A stretch of 64,000 bases of DNA, from assembly GCF_021728295.1 (NCBI RefSeq), contig NZ_JAKJXE010000019.1, positions 1 to 64,000 on the forward strand, in the 5' to 3' direction. The stretch is from Pseudomonas petrae (GTDB lineage Bacteria > Pseudomonadota > Gammaproteobacteria > Pseudomonadales > Pseudomonadaceae). Both the position numbers and the translations under genes were made by a program. Below are positions 52,421-59,946 of this stretch, in pieces (the stretch's first letter is position 1; every line of letters begins with the position of its first letter). The notes below the pieces were generated by a model, which saw nothing but the letters and a program-made list of their open reading frames with translations, was not told the origin of the DNA and searched no databases.

Positions 52421-53305
52421 ATGCGAATGCGCCTTATGCTGTTGGGCGGCGGGAATGCCCTTGGGCAGGCGTTGATTCGTCTAGGTGCCGAGGAGAACAT
52501 TGGTTTCCTCGCACCGCGTCCACCCCTAGAAGGTTGGGATGCGGCAAGCCTGACGCAACTGCTCGATGACACCCGCCCGGATGCCTTGATCAATCTCGCT
52601 TACTACTTCGACTGGTTTCAGGCGGAGCGGGTAAGTGCTGACAAGCTGGATAATCAGGAACGCTCCGTCGAGCGTCTCGCTGAACTGTGCCAGCACCACA
52701 ATATCGTCCTCGTTCAACCGTCCAGCTACCGCGTGTTCGACGGTTCGCGGGCCACGGCTTACAGCGAAAAAGACGAGCCCGTGCCGCTGGGTTCCCGTGG
52801 TCAGGCCTTATGGCGCATCGAGCAAAGCGTGCGTGCAACCTGCCCGCAGCATGTGTTGCTGCGTTTCGGCTGGCTGCTGGACGACAGCGCCGAAGGCGTG
52901 CTTGGCCGCTTTCTCAGCCGCGCCGAGTCCCCCGGTGAATTGCCGCTGGCAGACGATCGTCGTGGCAATCCGACCCCGGTCGACGATGCCGCGAGGGTCA
53001 TCATTTCAGTGCTCAAGCAACTGGATTGCGCCGCACCGCTGTGGGGCACTTATCACTACGCCGGGCACGAAGCGACTACGCCACTGGCATTCGGCCAGGC
53101 CGTGTTGACCGAAGCCCGTCTGCTTCGCCCGCTGGCGATCGAGACGCCGACTGCGCAGGCCCACGCCGCACGTCCGGACGCCAGCGAAGAGCCGCAGAAC
53201 GCCGTGCTCGCCTGCAAGAAAATCCTCCACACTTTCGGTATCAAACCACGCGCCTGGCGTGCCGGCTTGCCCAACCTACTGGACCGCTATTACCGCCATG
53301 TCTGA
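52421..53305 (+). CDS. RmlD-like SDR protein lacking the catalytic Tyr and Lys
   Basis: This 294-residue protein has an N-terminal Rossmann motif GGGNALGQAL (9-18) and the VFDG element (105-108) of the RmlD/dTDP-4-dehydrorhamnose reductase family. At the place of the catalytic YGxxK it reads PLGSRGQALWR (122-132), so Tyr is replaced by Arg126 and Lys by Leu130. It probably binds a nucleotide cofactor but may lack normal SDR activity. I chose the ATG at 52421. The gene overlaps the next epimerase gene by eight bases, which suggests joint function. A homologue sits at the same place in P. aeruginosa (PA4069, from memory). Confidence 0.82.
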   Translation: MRMRLMLLGGGNALGQALIRLGAEENIGFLAPRPPLEGWDAASLTQLLDDTRPDALINLAYYFDWFQAERVSADKLDNQERSVERLAELCQHHNIVLVQPSSYRVFDGSRATAYSEKDEPVPLGSRGQALWRIEQSVRATCPQHVLLRFGWLLDDSAEGVLGRFLSRAESPGELPLADDRRGNPTPVDDAARVIISVLKQLDCAAPLWGTYHYAGHEATTPLAFGQAVLTEARLLRPLAIETPTAQAHAARPDASEEPQNAVLACKKILHTFGIKPRAWRAGLPNLLDRYYRHV

Positions 53306-54227
53306 TGCTCCTGTCCTCATCACCGGCGGCGCCGGTTTCATCGGTTCGCACCTGACCGACGCGCTGCTCGCCAAGGGCTATGCGGTGCGCATTCTCGACG
53401 ACCTGTCCACCGGCAAGCGCAGTAACCTGCCGCTGGACAACCCGCGCGTCGAGTTGATCGAAGGTGATGTGGCCGATGCCGCGCTGGTGGCGCGGGCGGC
53501 GGTGGGTTGTCAGGCCGTTGCGCATCTGGCTGCCGTCGCGTCGGTGCAGGCCTCGGTGGATGATCCGGTGAAGACCCATCAGAGCAATTTCATCGGCACG
53601 CTGAATGTCTGCGAAGCGATGCGTCAGGCCGGTATCAAACGCGTTGTGTTTGCCTCTAGCGCTGCGATTTACGGCAACAACGGCGAAGGGGAGGCCATTA
53701 CCGAAGACACGCCGAAAGCACCGCTGACCCCCTACGCGTCGGACAAACTTGCCGGTGAGCACTACTTCGATTTCTATCGCCGCCAGCATGGTTTCGAGCC
53801 TGTCGTGTTCCGCTTCTTCAACATCTTCGGCCCGCGACAGGATCCTTCTTCGCCGTACTCGGGCGTGATCAGCATCTTCGCGGAGCGTGCGCTAAATGGC
53901 CTGCCGATTGCGGTCTTCGGCGACGGCGAGCAGACGCGGGATTTCTTCTACGTTGAGGACCTGGTTGACCTCGTGGTGCAGGGCATCGAGATGCCGACGG
54001 TGGCAGAGGGCGCAGTCAATGTCGGCCTGAACGCGACGACTTCGCTGAACCAGCTGCTGGGCGCCCTTGCCGAGGTGGTCGGGAATCTGCCGCCGGTGAG
54101 CTACCTGCCGGCGCGCTCGGGTGACATCAAGCATTCACGGGCGAGCAATCAGCGTCTGCTTGAGCGCTTCAAAGTGCCCGAGCCGACGCCGCTGAAAGTC
54201 GGGCTGGCGCGGCTGATGGGGCGCTGA
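53298..54227 (+). CDS. NAD-dependent epimerase/dehydratase (GalE-like)
   Basis: The 309-residue protein is an extended SDR. It shows GGAGFIGS (10-17), the catalytic serine region FASSAAIYG (118-126) and the active-site pair Y146/K150 in YASDKLAGE. These match UDP-sugar 4-epimerases. The exact sugar nucleotide cannot be told from sequence alone. I chose the ATG at 53298, overlapping the preceding stop by eight bases. No glycosyltransferase genes lie nearby. Confidence 0.9.
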   Translation: MSDAPVLITGGAGFIGSHLTDALLAKGYAVRILDDLSTGKRSNLPLDNPRVELIEGDVADAALVARAAVGCQAVAHLAAVASVQASVDDPVKTHQSNFIGTLNVCEAMRQAGIKRVVFASSAAIYGNNGEGEAITEDTPKAPLTPYASDKLAGEHYFDFYRRQHGFEPVVFRFFNIFGPRQDPSSPYSGVISIFAERALNGLPIAVFGDGEQTRDFFYVEDLVDLVVQGIEMPTVAEGAVNVGLNATTSLNQLLGALAEVVGNLPPVSYLPARSGDIKHSRASNQRLLERFKVPEPTPLKVGLARLMGR

Positions 54228-54240
54228 AATCCACGCAGCA

Positions 54241-54258
54241 AAAAGGCACCGATGAGGT
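54241..54258. terminator. Bidirectional terminator between the epimerase and ompW genes
   Basis: AAAAGGCACC and GGTGCCTTTTTT form a stem around GATGA; T residues lie on both strands. It sits between convergent genes. Confidence 0.85.
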
Positions 54259-54293
54259 GCCTTTTTTGTGCCTGCTCGTTCGGGCGCAAGCGC

Positions 54294-54980
54294 TTAGAAC
54301 GTGTAACCCACACCGACCATGTACACCCACGGATCGACGTCCACGTTCACTTTGGTTCGGCCGACGCCCAGCGCCGACGGGCCGTCCAGCGTGGCTTGGG
54401 TGTCGATGTCTACGTACCAGACGGCGGCGTTGACCATGATCGTGTCCGTCAGCATGTAGTCCGCGCCGATCTGACCGGCCCAGCCCCAGGAGTTCTTGAT
54501 GTGCAGGTTGTTCATGCCCTGGCCTTTGCGTTCGCTGCTCAGGTTTTCATCGTAGAACCAGGTGTAATTCACCCCGAGACCGGCGTATGGCTGAAATTTC
54601 GACGTCGCGTCCATCGGGTAGTACTGCAGCGACAGGGTCGGCGGCAGTTGTTTCACGTCCGCCAGCTTGCCATCCAGCCCCGGGCCCAGGCCTTTGACCG
54701 CGACGGTGTGCTGGAAGGGCGTGGCCGCCAGCAGTTCGAGGCCGACGTGATCGGTGAGCAGGTAGGCGAAGGTCAGGCCCAGTTGCGTGTCGCTGGTCAA
54801 CGTCGCTTTGGTGCCCGGGACCTTGGCCCCGTCGAGCTTCAGGTTTCCGCTCTCTTCGTTGGGCGCTGTCGTGGCAGAACCGGCGCGAACGATAAAATCA
54901 CCGGCCTGGTGGGCGTGAGCAGCGAAGGGAACACCGAGTGCAAGCGCGAGCAGGGGCGCGCTGAGCAGGGACTTGTGCAT
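54294..54980 (-). CDS. OmpW-family outer membrane protein (OprG-like)
   Basis: The 228-residue precursor has a signal peptide (about 1-23, ending AAHA) and an eight-stranded barrel pattern ending in the aromatic C-terminal signature VGVGYTF. OmpW/OprG proteins form small outer-membrane channels for hydrophobic or small amino-acid-like compounds. In P. aeruginosa oprG (PA4067) lies beside homologues of both flanking gene groups, so this is very likely OprG. A near-match to the ANR box lies at 55044-55057, in line with the reported ANR dependence of oprG. Confidence 0.9.
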   Translation of the reverse strand: MHKSLLSAPLLALALGVPFAAHAHQAGDFIVRAGSATTAPNEESGNLKLDGAKVPGTKATLTSDTQLGLTFAYLLTDHVGLELLAATPFQHTVAVKGLGPGLDGKLADVKQLPPTLSLQYYPMDATSKFQPYAGLGVNYTWFYDENLSSERKGQGMNNLHIKNSWGWAGQIGADYMLTDTIMVNAAVWYVDIDTQATLDGPSALGVGRTKVNVDVDPWVYMVGVGYTF

Positions 54981-55015
54981 GGGGGCTCCGTAAGGGCATA
55001 AAAAAGAGATGCCGT

Positions 55016-55057
55016 ATGTTACGAAGCGTCCAGGTCGCGGTTTTTGACCTGGCTCAA
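55016..55057 (-). promoter_or_regulatory. Candidate ANR/FNR-dependent promoter of the OmpW/OprG gene
   Basis: TTGAC-CTGG-CTCAA at 55044-55057 matches the ANR consensus TTGAT-N4-ATCAA at 8 of 10 positions. On the - strand a -10-like TAACAT lies at 55021-55016, predicting a start near 55009. The box centre is then about 41 bases upstream, the class II activator position. Confidence 0.5.
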
Positions 55058-55093
55058 TGAAACCTTGATTAGGGTGTGCCTGTTAGCGACAAC

Positions 55094-55615
55094 TCACTGC
55101 TCATCCGGCATTTCGTACACCAGAATCTTGTCCGCTTCCATCTGGTAACCCGCGTCGGCCAATTCGCTGGTCGAGGATTTGACCTGCATCGGGCCTTCGA
55201 TCCAGTAGGGTTGGTACAGCTCGTCCACCTTGACGCCCAACTCGCTGGTCACGTGGACGATCTGATTCGGCGGCGGCGGTGGCACGTGAATGCAGGCGCC
55301 GAAGTACGGCACCAGCAAAAACTCCGTCACCCGGCCTTCCTCGCTGACTTCCAGCGGCACGATATACCCCGGCAGCCGCACTCGCTCGCCGTCCAGCGAC
55401 TTGACCACGGGTGCATGGGGGGCCAGTTGATGCGCGGCGGGCGCAGACTCGACTGAGAGGGTGTCCGCCATGCTCGACAGGTTATGAATCGGCGCGGTGA
55501 TCAGCTTCACTGGCGGCGCGTCAGGCGGGATCATTTCCTGCCACGTCAGCACCCGCAGGTCCTGGGCCCACAACGGCGTCGCGACAAGCATTAAAAGCAT
55601 CCAACCCATCCGCAT
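55094..55615 (-). CDS. DUF3299 family periplasmic protein
   Basis: The 173-residue product has a signal peptide (about 1-17, MGWMLLMLVATPLWA) and a mature region with the DUF3299 features: LPGYIVPLE, ACIHVPPPPPNQIVHV and a C-terminal half ending in DKILVYEMP. The Cys-His pair in ACIHVPP could bind metal. The function is unknown. It is last of four genes in one direction; the permease gene ends ten bases upstream. This matches P. aeruginosa PA4066 (from memory). The ATG at 55615 was chosen because the signal peptide starts there. Confidence 0.85.
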   Translation of the reverse strand: MRMGWMLLMLVATPLWAQDLRVLTWQEMIPPDAPPVKLITAPIHNLSSMADTLSVESAPAAHQLAPHAPVVKSLDGERVRLPGYIVPLEVSEEGRVTEFLLVPYFGACIHVPPPPPNQIVHVTSELGVKVDELYQPYWIEGPMQVKSSTSELADAGYQMEADKILVYEMPDEQ

Positions 55616-55625
55616 CACAACGACC

Positions 55626-56891
55626 TCATAAGCGAATCGACAATCCGTCTGCCAGCGACTGGCGATAGGCACGCCACGCGGGAACGGTGCCCATCAACAC
55701 TGCAGCGCCGAGAATCCCCGCCAGCAGCGTCCACTCGTACGTGCTGGGCAGTGACAGCGGCAGGTACAAACCGTAATTGGCCTGCACGTAACCCTGCGCG
55801 GAGGCGATGCCGATGTAAAGCAGCGCCAGCCCGCAGACCGAGCCCCCCAGCGCCAGCGCAAACGCTTCCAGCACCAGCAGGCTTGCGATATGCCAAGGGC
55901 GTGCCCCCACCGAACGCAGAATCGCCATCTCCCGACGCCGCTCGTTCAGGCTGGTGAGAATCGCCGTGAGCATGCCGATCAACCCGGTCAAGACGACGAA
56001 CAACGAAATCACGAACAGCGCTTTTTCAGCCGTGCCCATCAGGCTCCATAGCTCCTGCAACGCCACCCCCGGCAGAATCGCCAGCATCGGCTCGCCCCGG
56101 AACTCGTTGATGTCGCGCTGCACGGCGAAGGTCGCGATCTTGCTGTTCAGCCCGAGCATGAAGGCGGTGATGGCGGTGGGCGTGAGGTCCATGTTGCGTG
56201 CCTGATCGGCGCTGATACGCCCGGCCCCTTGTGCCGGCACACCGTTGTGCCAGTCGATGTGAATCGCCTCCATGCCGCCGAGGCTGATATGCAGCGTGCG
56301 GTCAACCGGCGTGCCGGTGCGTTTGAGAATGCCGACGACGGTGAACGGCTTGTCGTCATGCTTGACCAGACTCACCGTCGCGACGCCGTGGGCCAGCACC
56401 AGTTTGTCGCCGAGCTTGTAATGCAGCGCTTGCGCCACTTCCGCGCCGAGCACCACTTCAAACGGGTCGGTGGCGAATGCCCGGCCGTCTGCCAGCTCCA
56501 GAGGCTGCTGACGACCGTACTGGTAGTGCTCGAAATACGATTCGTTGGTGCCCATCACCCGATAGCCGCGATGGCTGTCACCCAGGGAAATCGGGATCGC
56601 CCACTTCACCTGCTTGCTGTTGGCGAAGTGCTCGAAGCTGTCCCAGCGAATGTTGTTGGTGGCGTTACCGATGCGAAACACTGAGTAAAGCAGCAGATTG
56701 ACCGACCCCGAGCGCGCGCCGACGATCAGGTCCGTCCCGCTGATGGTGCTGGCAAAACTGGCGCGTGCTTCCGTGCGCACACGTTCGACCGCCAACAGCA
56801 GGCAAACGGAAAGGGCGATGGCGAACGCAGTGAGGAAGGCAGTGAAGCGGCGGTTGGCGAGGCTGGCCAGCGCCAGACGAAGAAGGTACAT
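55626..56891 (-). CDS. MacB/FtsX-like ABC transporter permease
   Basis: This 421-residue permease has an N-terminal membrane helix (about 16-36). A large periplasmic domain follows (about 40-270), then three C-terminal helices with the FtsX motif NERRREMAILRSVGARPWHI between the first two. This is the type VII ABC fold, in which the periplasmic domain works mechanically on lipoproteins or small molecules. I chose the ATG at 56891, one base after the ATPase stop. No MacA-type adaptor or TolC lies nearby, so the substrate is unknown. Confidence 0.9.
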   Translation of the reverse strand: MYLLRLALASLANRRFTAFLTAFAIALSVCLLLAVERVRTEARASFASTISGTDLIVGARSGSVNLLLYSVFRIGNATNNIRWDSFEHFANSKQVKWAIPISLGDSHRGYRVMGTNESYFEHYQYGRQQPLELADGRAFATDPFEVVLGAEVAQALHYKLGDKLVLAHGVATVSLVKHDDKPFTVVGILKRTGTPVDRTLHISLGGMEAIHIDWHNGVPAQGAGRISADQARNMDLTPTAITAFMLGLNSKIATFAVQRDINEFRGEPMLAILPGVALQELWSLMGTAEKALFVISLFVVLTGLIGMLTAILTSLNERRREMAILRSVGARPWHIASLLVLEAFALALGGSVCGLALLYIGIASAQGYVQANYGLYLPLSLPSTYEWTLLAGILGAAVLMGTVPAWRAYRQSLADGLSIRL

Positions 56892-56892
56892 C

Positions 56893-57603
56893 TCAAACCT
56901 CTGCGGCGACGGCGGCGCGATTGAGTTCGCCCAGCGACAGGTTGCGGTCGAACAGCGGCGCCAGGCTCTGGTCGTGGCTGACGAACAACAGGCTGGCACC
57001 GGCCTCGCGGCATTCGGCGAACAGCAGCTGAATGAACGCTTCGCGGGCGTCGGCATCCAGCGCCGACGTGGGTTCGTCGGCGATGACCAGCTCCGGCTGG
57101 CCGATCAGGGCGCGGGCGGCAGCGACGCGTTGCTGCTGACCGATGGACAGCGAGTCGGCGCGGCGGCTAAGCATTTCAGGGTCTTTCAAGCCCAAGTGAG
57201 CGAGCAGGGTTTCAGCCGCTTTATCGACGCTGCCGTGGCGCTGCGTCGCCCGCTGGGTGCGTAATTTGGAAAAGCGGCACGGCAGCTCGACATTCTCGCG
57301 CACCGACAAAAACGGCAGCAGGTTGAACTGCTGGAAAATGTAGCCCGTGTGATCGACACGAAACCGGTCCCGCGCCCCGGCCGAGAGCTGCGTGAGCTCC
57401 TGACCGAGCAGGCGAACTCTGCCGCGACTCGGGCGCTGCACACCGCCCAGCAGACCCAGCAACGTGGTTTTGCCGCTACCGCTGGGGCCTTTGAGGAACA
57501 GGGTTTCGCCGGCATCGAGGTGAAACGCCGGAATGTCCAGCAGCTGCGGATGCCCCGGCCAGCTGAAGCCGAGTTCGGACAATTCAATGAGAGCTTGAGT
57601 CAT
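56893..57603 (-). CDS. LolD/MacB-like ABC transporter ATP-binding protein
   Basis: The 236-residue ATPase shows Walker A GPSGSGKTT (39-47), Walker B LVIADEP and the H-loop FVSHD. The signature reads LSIGQQQR rather than LSGGQ, a conservative variation. It belongs to the LolD/MacB/FtsE group that works with FtsX-type permeases. I chose the ATG at 57603. It starts 63 bases after the stop of the DUF2796 gene and ends one base before the permease start. Confidence 0.92.
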   Translation of the reverse strand: MTQALIELSELGFSWPGHPQLLDIPAFHLDAGETLFLKGPSGSGKTTLLGLLGGVQRPSRGRVRLLGQELTQLSAGARDRFRVDHTGYIFQQFNLLPFLSVRENVELPCRFSKLRTQRATQRHGSVDKAAETLLAHLGLKDPEMLSRRADSLSIGQQQRVAAARALIGQPELVIADEPTSALDADAREAFIQLLFAECREAGASLLFVSHDQSLAPLFDRNLSLGELNRAAVAAEV

Positions 57604-57666
57604 GACCACACGCGCGTCTGAAAAATGATCGACCGGGAAGCCCGGTCGCTGATGGAACGTTGCTGG

Positions 57667-58245
57667 TTAAAACTTGACCACCGGGTTGCTCGGACGCACT
57701 TCAGCGCCCATTTGGCGTTTCGGTGTCACCAGTTGCACCTGGATGGTCTGGGTGGCCGGGAAGCTTTTGAACAGTTGGGTGAGGTCGAGCTCGTTGAGCA
57801 CGTTCGGCGCGCTGCAGGTGAACTGGTAGTGGCCGTGAATTTCGCTGTGCTCGTGTTCAGCCGCGTCGCCATCTGCGTGGTCGTGATCGTCGTCATCCTT
57901 GTCGCCGAACAGCGTGCTTTCCACCCGCTGTTTGGTGGCGGTGCATCCGGCCGCTTCCGGAAGACTGAACAGGGCGTGGGGCTTGAGCAGGGTCTCCTTG
58001 GCCAAGGCCAGGGTCATCTTGTCTGCGGCGGTCGTCGCCGGATGCTCGAAGCCGACGATGTTCATCGCCGGCGTGTCGAGTTCCAGTTCCAGCGTGCGAC
58101 CGTCCAGCGCCATATCCAGCCGCGCGACACCGTGCACATGCGCGCCGAGACTGCCGTGCTCATGATCGTGGTCATGTTCATCGGCCGCGTGGGCGACGGC
58201 GAGGGGTAGCAACGTGAAGGGCAGGGCGAGCAGCAAACGACGCAT
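57667..58245 (-). CDS. DUF2796 His-rich periplasmic metal-binding protein
   Basis: The 192-residue precursor has a signal peptide (about 1-20, ending AVAHA). The mature protein begins with a His/Asp cluster (EHDHDHEHG), and a second cluster DKDDDDHDHADG and EHEHSEIHGH lies near residue 120-140. DUF2796 proteins are often found with zinc-responsive transporters. It probably binds zinc or a similar ion in the periplasm and passes it on or senses it. It is the first gene of the four-gene operon; a Zur-like box lies 37-49 bases upstream of its start. Homologous to P. aeruginosa PA4063 by position (from memory). Confidence 0.88.
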   Translation of the reverse strand: MRRLLLALPFTLLPLAVAHAADEHDHDHEHGSLGAHVHGVARLDMALDGRTLELELDTPAMNIVGFEHPATTAADKMTLALAKETLLKPHALFSLPEAAGCTATKQRVESTLFGDKDDDDHDHADGDAAEHEHSEIHGHYQFTCSAPNVLNELDLTQLFKSFPATQTIQVQLVTPKRQMGAEVRPSNPVVKF

Positions 58246-58274
58246 GGGGGAAGCTCCGGAGGCGAGTCTGAAAT

Positions 58275-58296
58275 TTGTTATGTGATCTTATAACAA
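58275..58296 (-). promoter_or_regulatory. Zur-like operator upstream of the DUF2796-ABC operon
   Basis: The sequence GTGAT-CTT-ATAAC (58282-58294) differs at one position from the Zur core GTTAT-ANT-ATAAC arms. A longer symmetry TTGTTAT (58275-58281) / ATAACAA (58290-58296) also spans the site. Its place just upstream of a His-rich metal-binding protein gene supports zinc-dependent repression by Zur. Not tested against a matrix. Confidence 0.6.
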
Positions 58297-58591
58297 TGTG
58301 TTGCGCGGTTTCTTAACTTTTTCAAGCGGCCTTGTAGGGGCGTGGCGAACGCGGTGTGTCAGTCAACAAAGATGCTGAATGCGCCGACGTGTTCGCGGGC
58401 AAGCGCGCTCCTACAGGTCTTGTGCACGACGCCGATCATACGTTCGACGCCACCCCTTGTTGGAGCGCGCTTGCCCGCGAATGCGATTTCAGGGGCAACG
58501 CTCCTACAGTATTGCGGGGTGTCAGGGATCGCGTGCAGGTCGCCAATTCCTGTGGGACCATGCTGGTCCGCCCCATCAGAGGACACACCCC
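58297..58591. other. Intergenic region with REP elements
   Basis: Between the Zur-like site and the next gene there is no supportable gene. It contains an inverted REP pair at 58392-58481 (listed separately). A partial copy of the same family lies at about 58491-58512 (GGGGCAACGCTCCTACAG). A degenerate fragment GTAGGGGCGTGGCGAACGCG lies near 58334. Confidence 0.7.
58392..58481. repeat. Inverted REP pair (REPIN/BIME-like)
   Basis: The arm TTCGCGGGCAAGCGCGCTCC (58392-58411) is the exact reverse complement of the arm at 58462-58481, 20 of 20 bases, with a 50-base spacer. The sequence (GCGGGCAAGC...GCTCCTACA) is the common Pseudomonas REP consensus with a C-to-G type change in the core. Such pairs can act as gyrase, IHF or RNA-stability sites and are mobilised by RAYT transposases, none of which is in this window. 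Confidence 0.85.
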
Positions 58592-58945
58592 ATGCTGCGA
58601 ATCCGTGGAACCGTCGGCGATCTGCCGGTGGATCTGACTGTGGAAATGGACGACGCCGACTGGGCTCGGCTGGGCATTCAGCTGGGCACGCAGGTTCAGG
58701 AACCCGCTGAACCGAGTCATACGTCCGTCAAGCCTGCGGCCAGTCGCAACGATGCTGTCTGGGACATCGCTCAAGAGCTGTTGCGCAAGGCAGGTCACCT
58801 GAACGGGCCAGATCTGCTCGGTCAACTGGAAGGTCTGTCGGGCAGCACCGCTGCGGGCAAACGCCTTATGGTGCGGATGCGCCACAGCGCTAACGTGAAA
58901 GTGGAAAGCCAGGGCGACACGCCGGTGTATCACTGGGTTGACTGA
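58592..58945 (+). CDS. Conserved hypothetical protein (small, soluble)
   Basis: The 117-residue protein begins MLRIRGTVGDLPVDLTVEMD and has a second conserved-looking part, WDIAQELLRKAGHLNGPDLL. There is no signal peptide or membrane segment. I do not recognise a named domain. Its place matches a hypothetical gene (PA4062 in P. aeruginosa, from memory) between the DUF2796 gene and the thioredoxin-like gene. The ATG at 58592 was chosen because the upstream part of the frame runs through REP DNA; AGAGGACA at 58578-58585 may serve as ribosome binding site. Confidence 0.7.
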   Translation: MLRIRGTVGDLPVDLTVEMDDADWARLGIQLGTQVQEPAEPSHTSVKPAASRNDAVWDIAQELLRKAGHLNGPDLLGQLEGLSGSTAAGKRLMVRMRHSANVKVESQGDTPVYHWVD

Positions 58946-58956
58946 TACACACGGTC

Positions 58957-58985
58957 TGTAGGACTGGCTTTAGCCGGGAAGGCTA
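58957..58985. repeat. Single REP element at the 3' end of cnoX
   Basis: TGTAGGACTGGCTTTAGCCGGGAAGGC contains the perfect palindrome GGCTTTAGCC; this type (TAGGACTGGCTTTAGCCGGGA) is common in P. syringae-group intergenic DNA. It lies between the convergent 3' ends of the hypothetical gene and cnoX and reaches the cnoX stop codon. Confidence 0.75.
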
Positions 58986-59855
58986 GTAGAGCGCCGCAAA
59001 CAACCGACGACGATAGGTAGTAACCAGCGGGTGATCATTGCCCAGCAAGTCGAACACCTGCAGCAGCGTTTTGTGCGGCTGGCCTTCGTTGTAGCTGCGG
59101 TTGCGGATGAACAGCTTGAGCAGTCCCTCCAGCGCGGCTTCGTATTGCTGACGGGACAATTGCTGGATCGCCAACTGGTGCGCGGCTTCATCGTCCTGCG
59201 GGTTCTGGGCCAGGCGCGATTTCAACTCGGCGACGTCAGGCAACGCGGCGGCTTCAGCCAGAAACGTCAATTGCGCTTTGGCCCCGGCAAGCGCGGCTCT
59301 GTGCTCATCGCTCTTAACCGCCTCCAGCACCGTGCGGGCTTCGGTCAGTTCGCCGCGTTCGGCCAGGCAGCGCGCATACAGAATCAGCGCGGCGGCGTTG
59401 GTGTTGTCCTCGGCAAGGATGGTCTGCAGAACCGCTTCGGCTTCCGCGAAATGGCTCTCGGCGAACATCGCCTGCGCGGTTTTCAGCGGGTCGGCGGCGG
59501 CCGGAGGCGGCATCTGCACATGGGGCTCAAGCAGTGCGCGGATTTGCGATTCAGGCTGGGCGCCGGAGAATCCATCCACCGGCTGACCGTCCTTGAACAG
59601 CACCACGGTGGGCAGGCTGCGAATGCCGAAGCGCGCCACGATGTCCTGTTCAGCGTCGCAATCGACCTTGGCCAGCAGCAGTTCGCCCTGATAACTCTCA
59701 GCAATCTGTTGCAGCAGCGGCATCAGCACCTTGCACGGCGCACACCACTCGGCCCAGAAATCCACCAGCACGGGTTTGTGAAAGGAATTCTCGATGACCA
59801 TCTGATCGAAAGTGGCGGTGGTCGCATCGAAGATGTACGGCGTGTCCTGGCTCAT
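58983..59855 (-). CDS. cnoX: Thioredoxin-TPR chaperone CnoX (YbbN-like)
   Basis: The 290-residue protein has a thioredoxin domain (about 1-110) with the active-site WCAPC (37-41) and the cis-proline segment SLPTVVLF. Four TPR-like helical repeats follow (about 125-290), including AEAEAVLQTILAEDNTNAAAL and AAHQLAIQQLSRQQYEAAL. In E. coli CnoX protects substrates under oxidative (bleach) stress and passes them to GroEL; there the second Cys pair is SxxC, so it is not a reductase. Here both cysteines are kept, as in Caulobacter-type CnoX. REP elements lie on both sides of the gene. Confidence 0.92.
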   Translation of the reverse strand: MSQDTPYIFDATTATFDQMVIENSFHKPVLVDFWAEWCAPCKVLMPLLQQIAESYQGELLLAKVDCDAEQDIVARFGIRSLPTVVLFKDGQPVDGFSGAQPESQIRALLEPHVQMPPPAAADPLKTAQAMFAESHFAEAEAVLQTILAEDNTNAAALILYARCLAERGELTEARTVLEAVKSDEHRAALAGAKAQLTFLAEAAALPDVAELKSRLAQNPQDDEAAHQLAIQQLSRQQYEAALEGLLKLFIRNRSYNEGQPHKTLLQVFDLLGNDHPLVTTYRRRLFAALY

Positions 59856-59946
59856 CGCTGGTCTCGAAAAAAGGCTTGATGGCGCGAACTATAAAGGGCT
59901 GGGGGGATTGTCGGAAGCGCCACAACACATGTGCATTTTGGCAACG

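Noticed and set aside
58379..58591. A 71-codon N-terminal extension of the small conserved protein at 58592.
   Set aside because: The extension reads through REP repeat DNA; the conserved protein begins MLRIRGTVGD.
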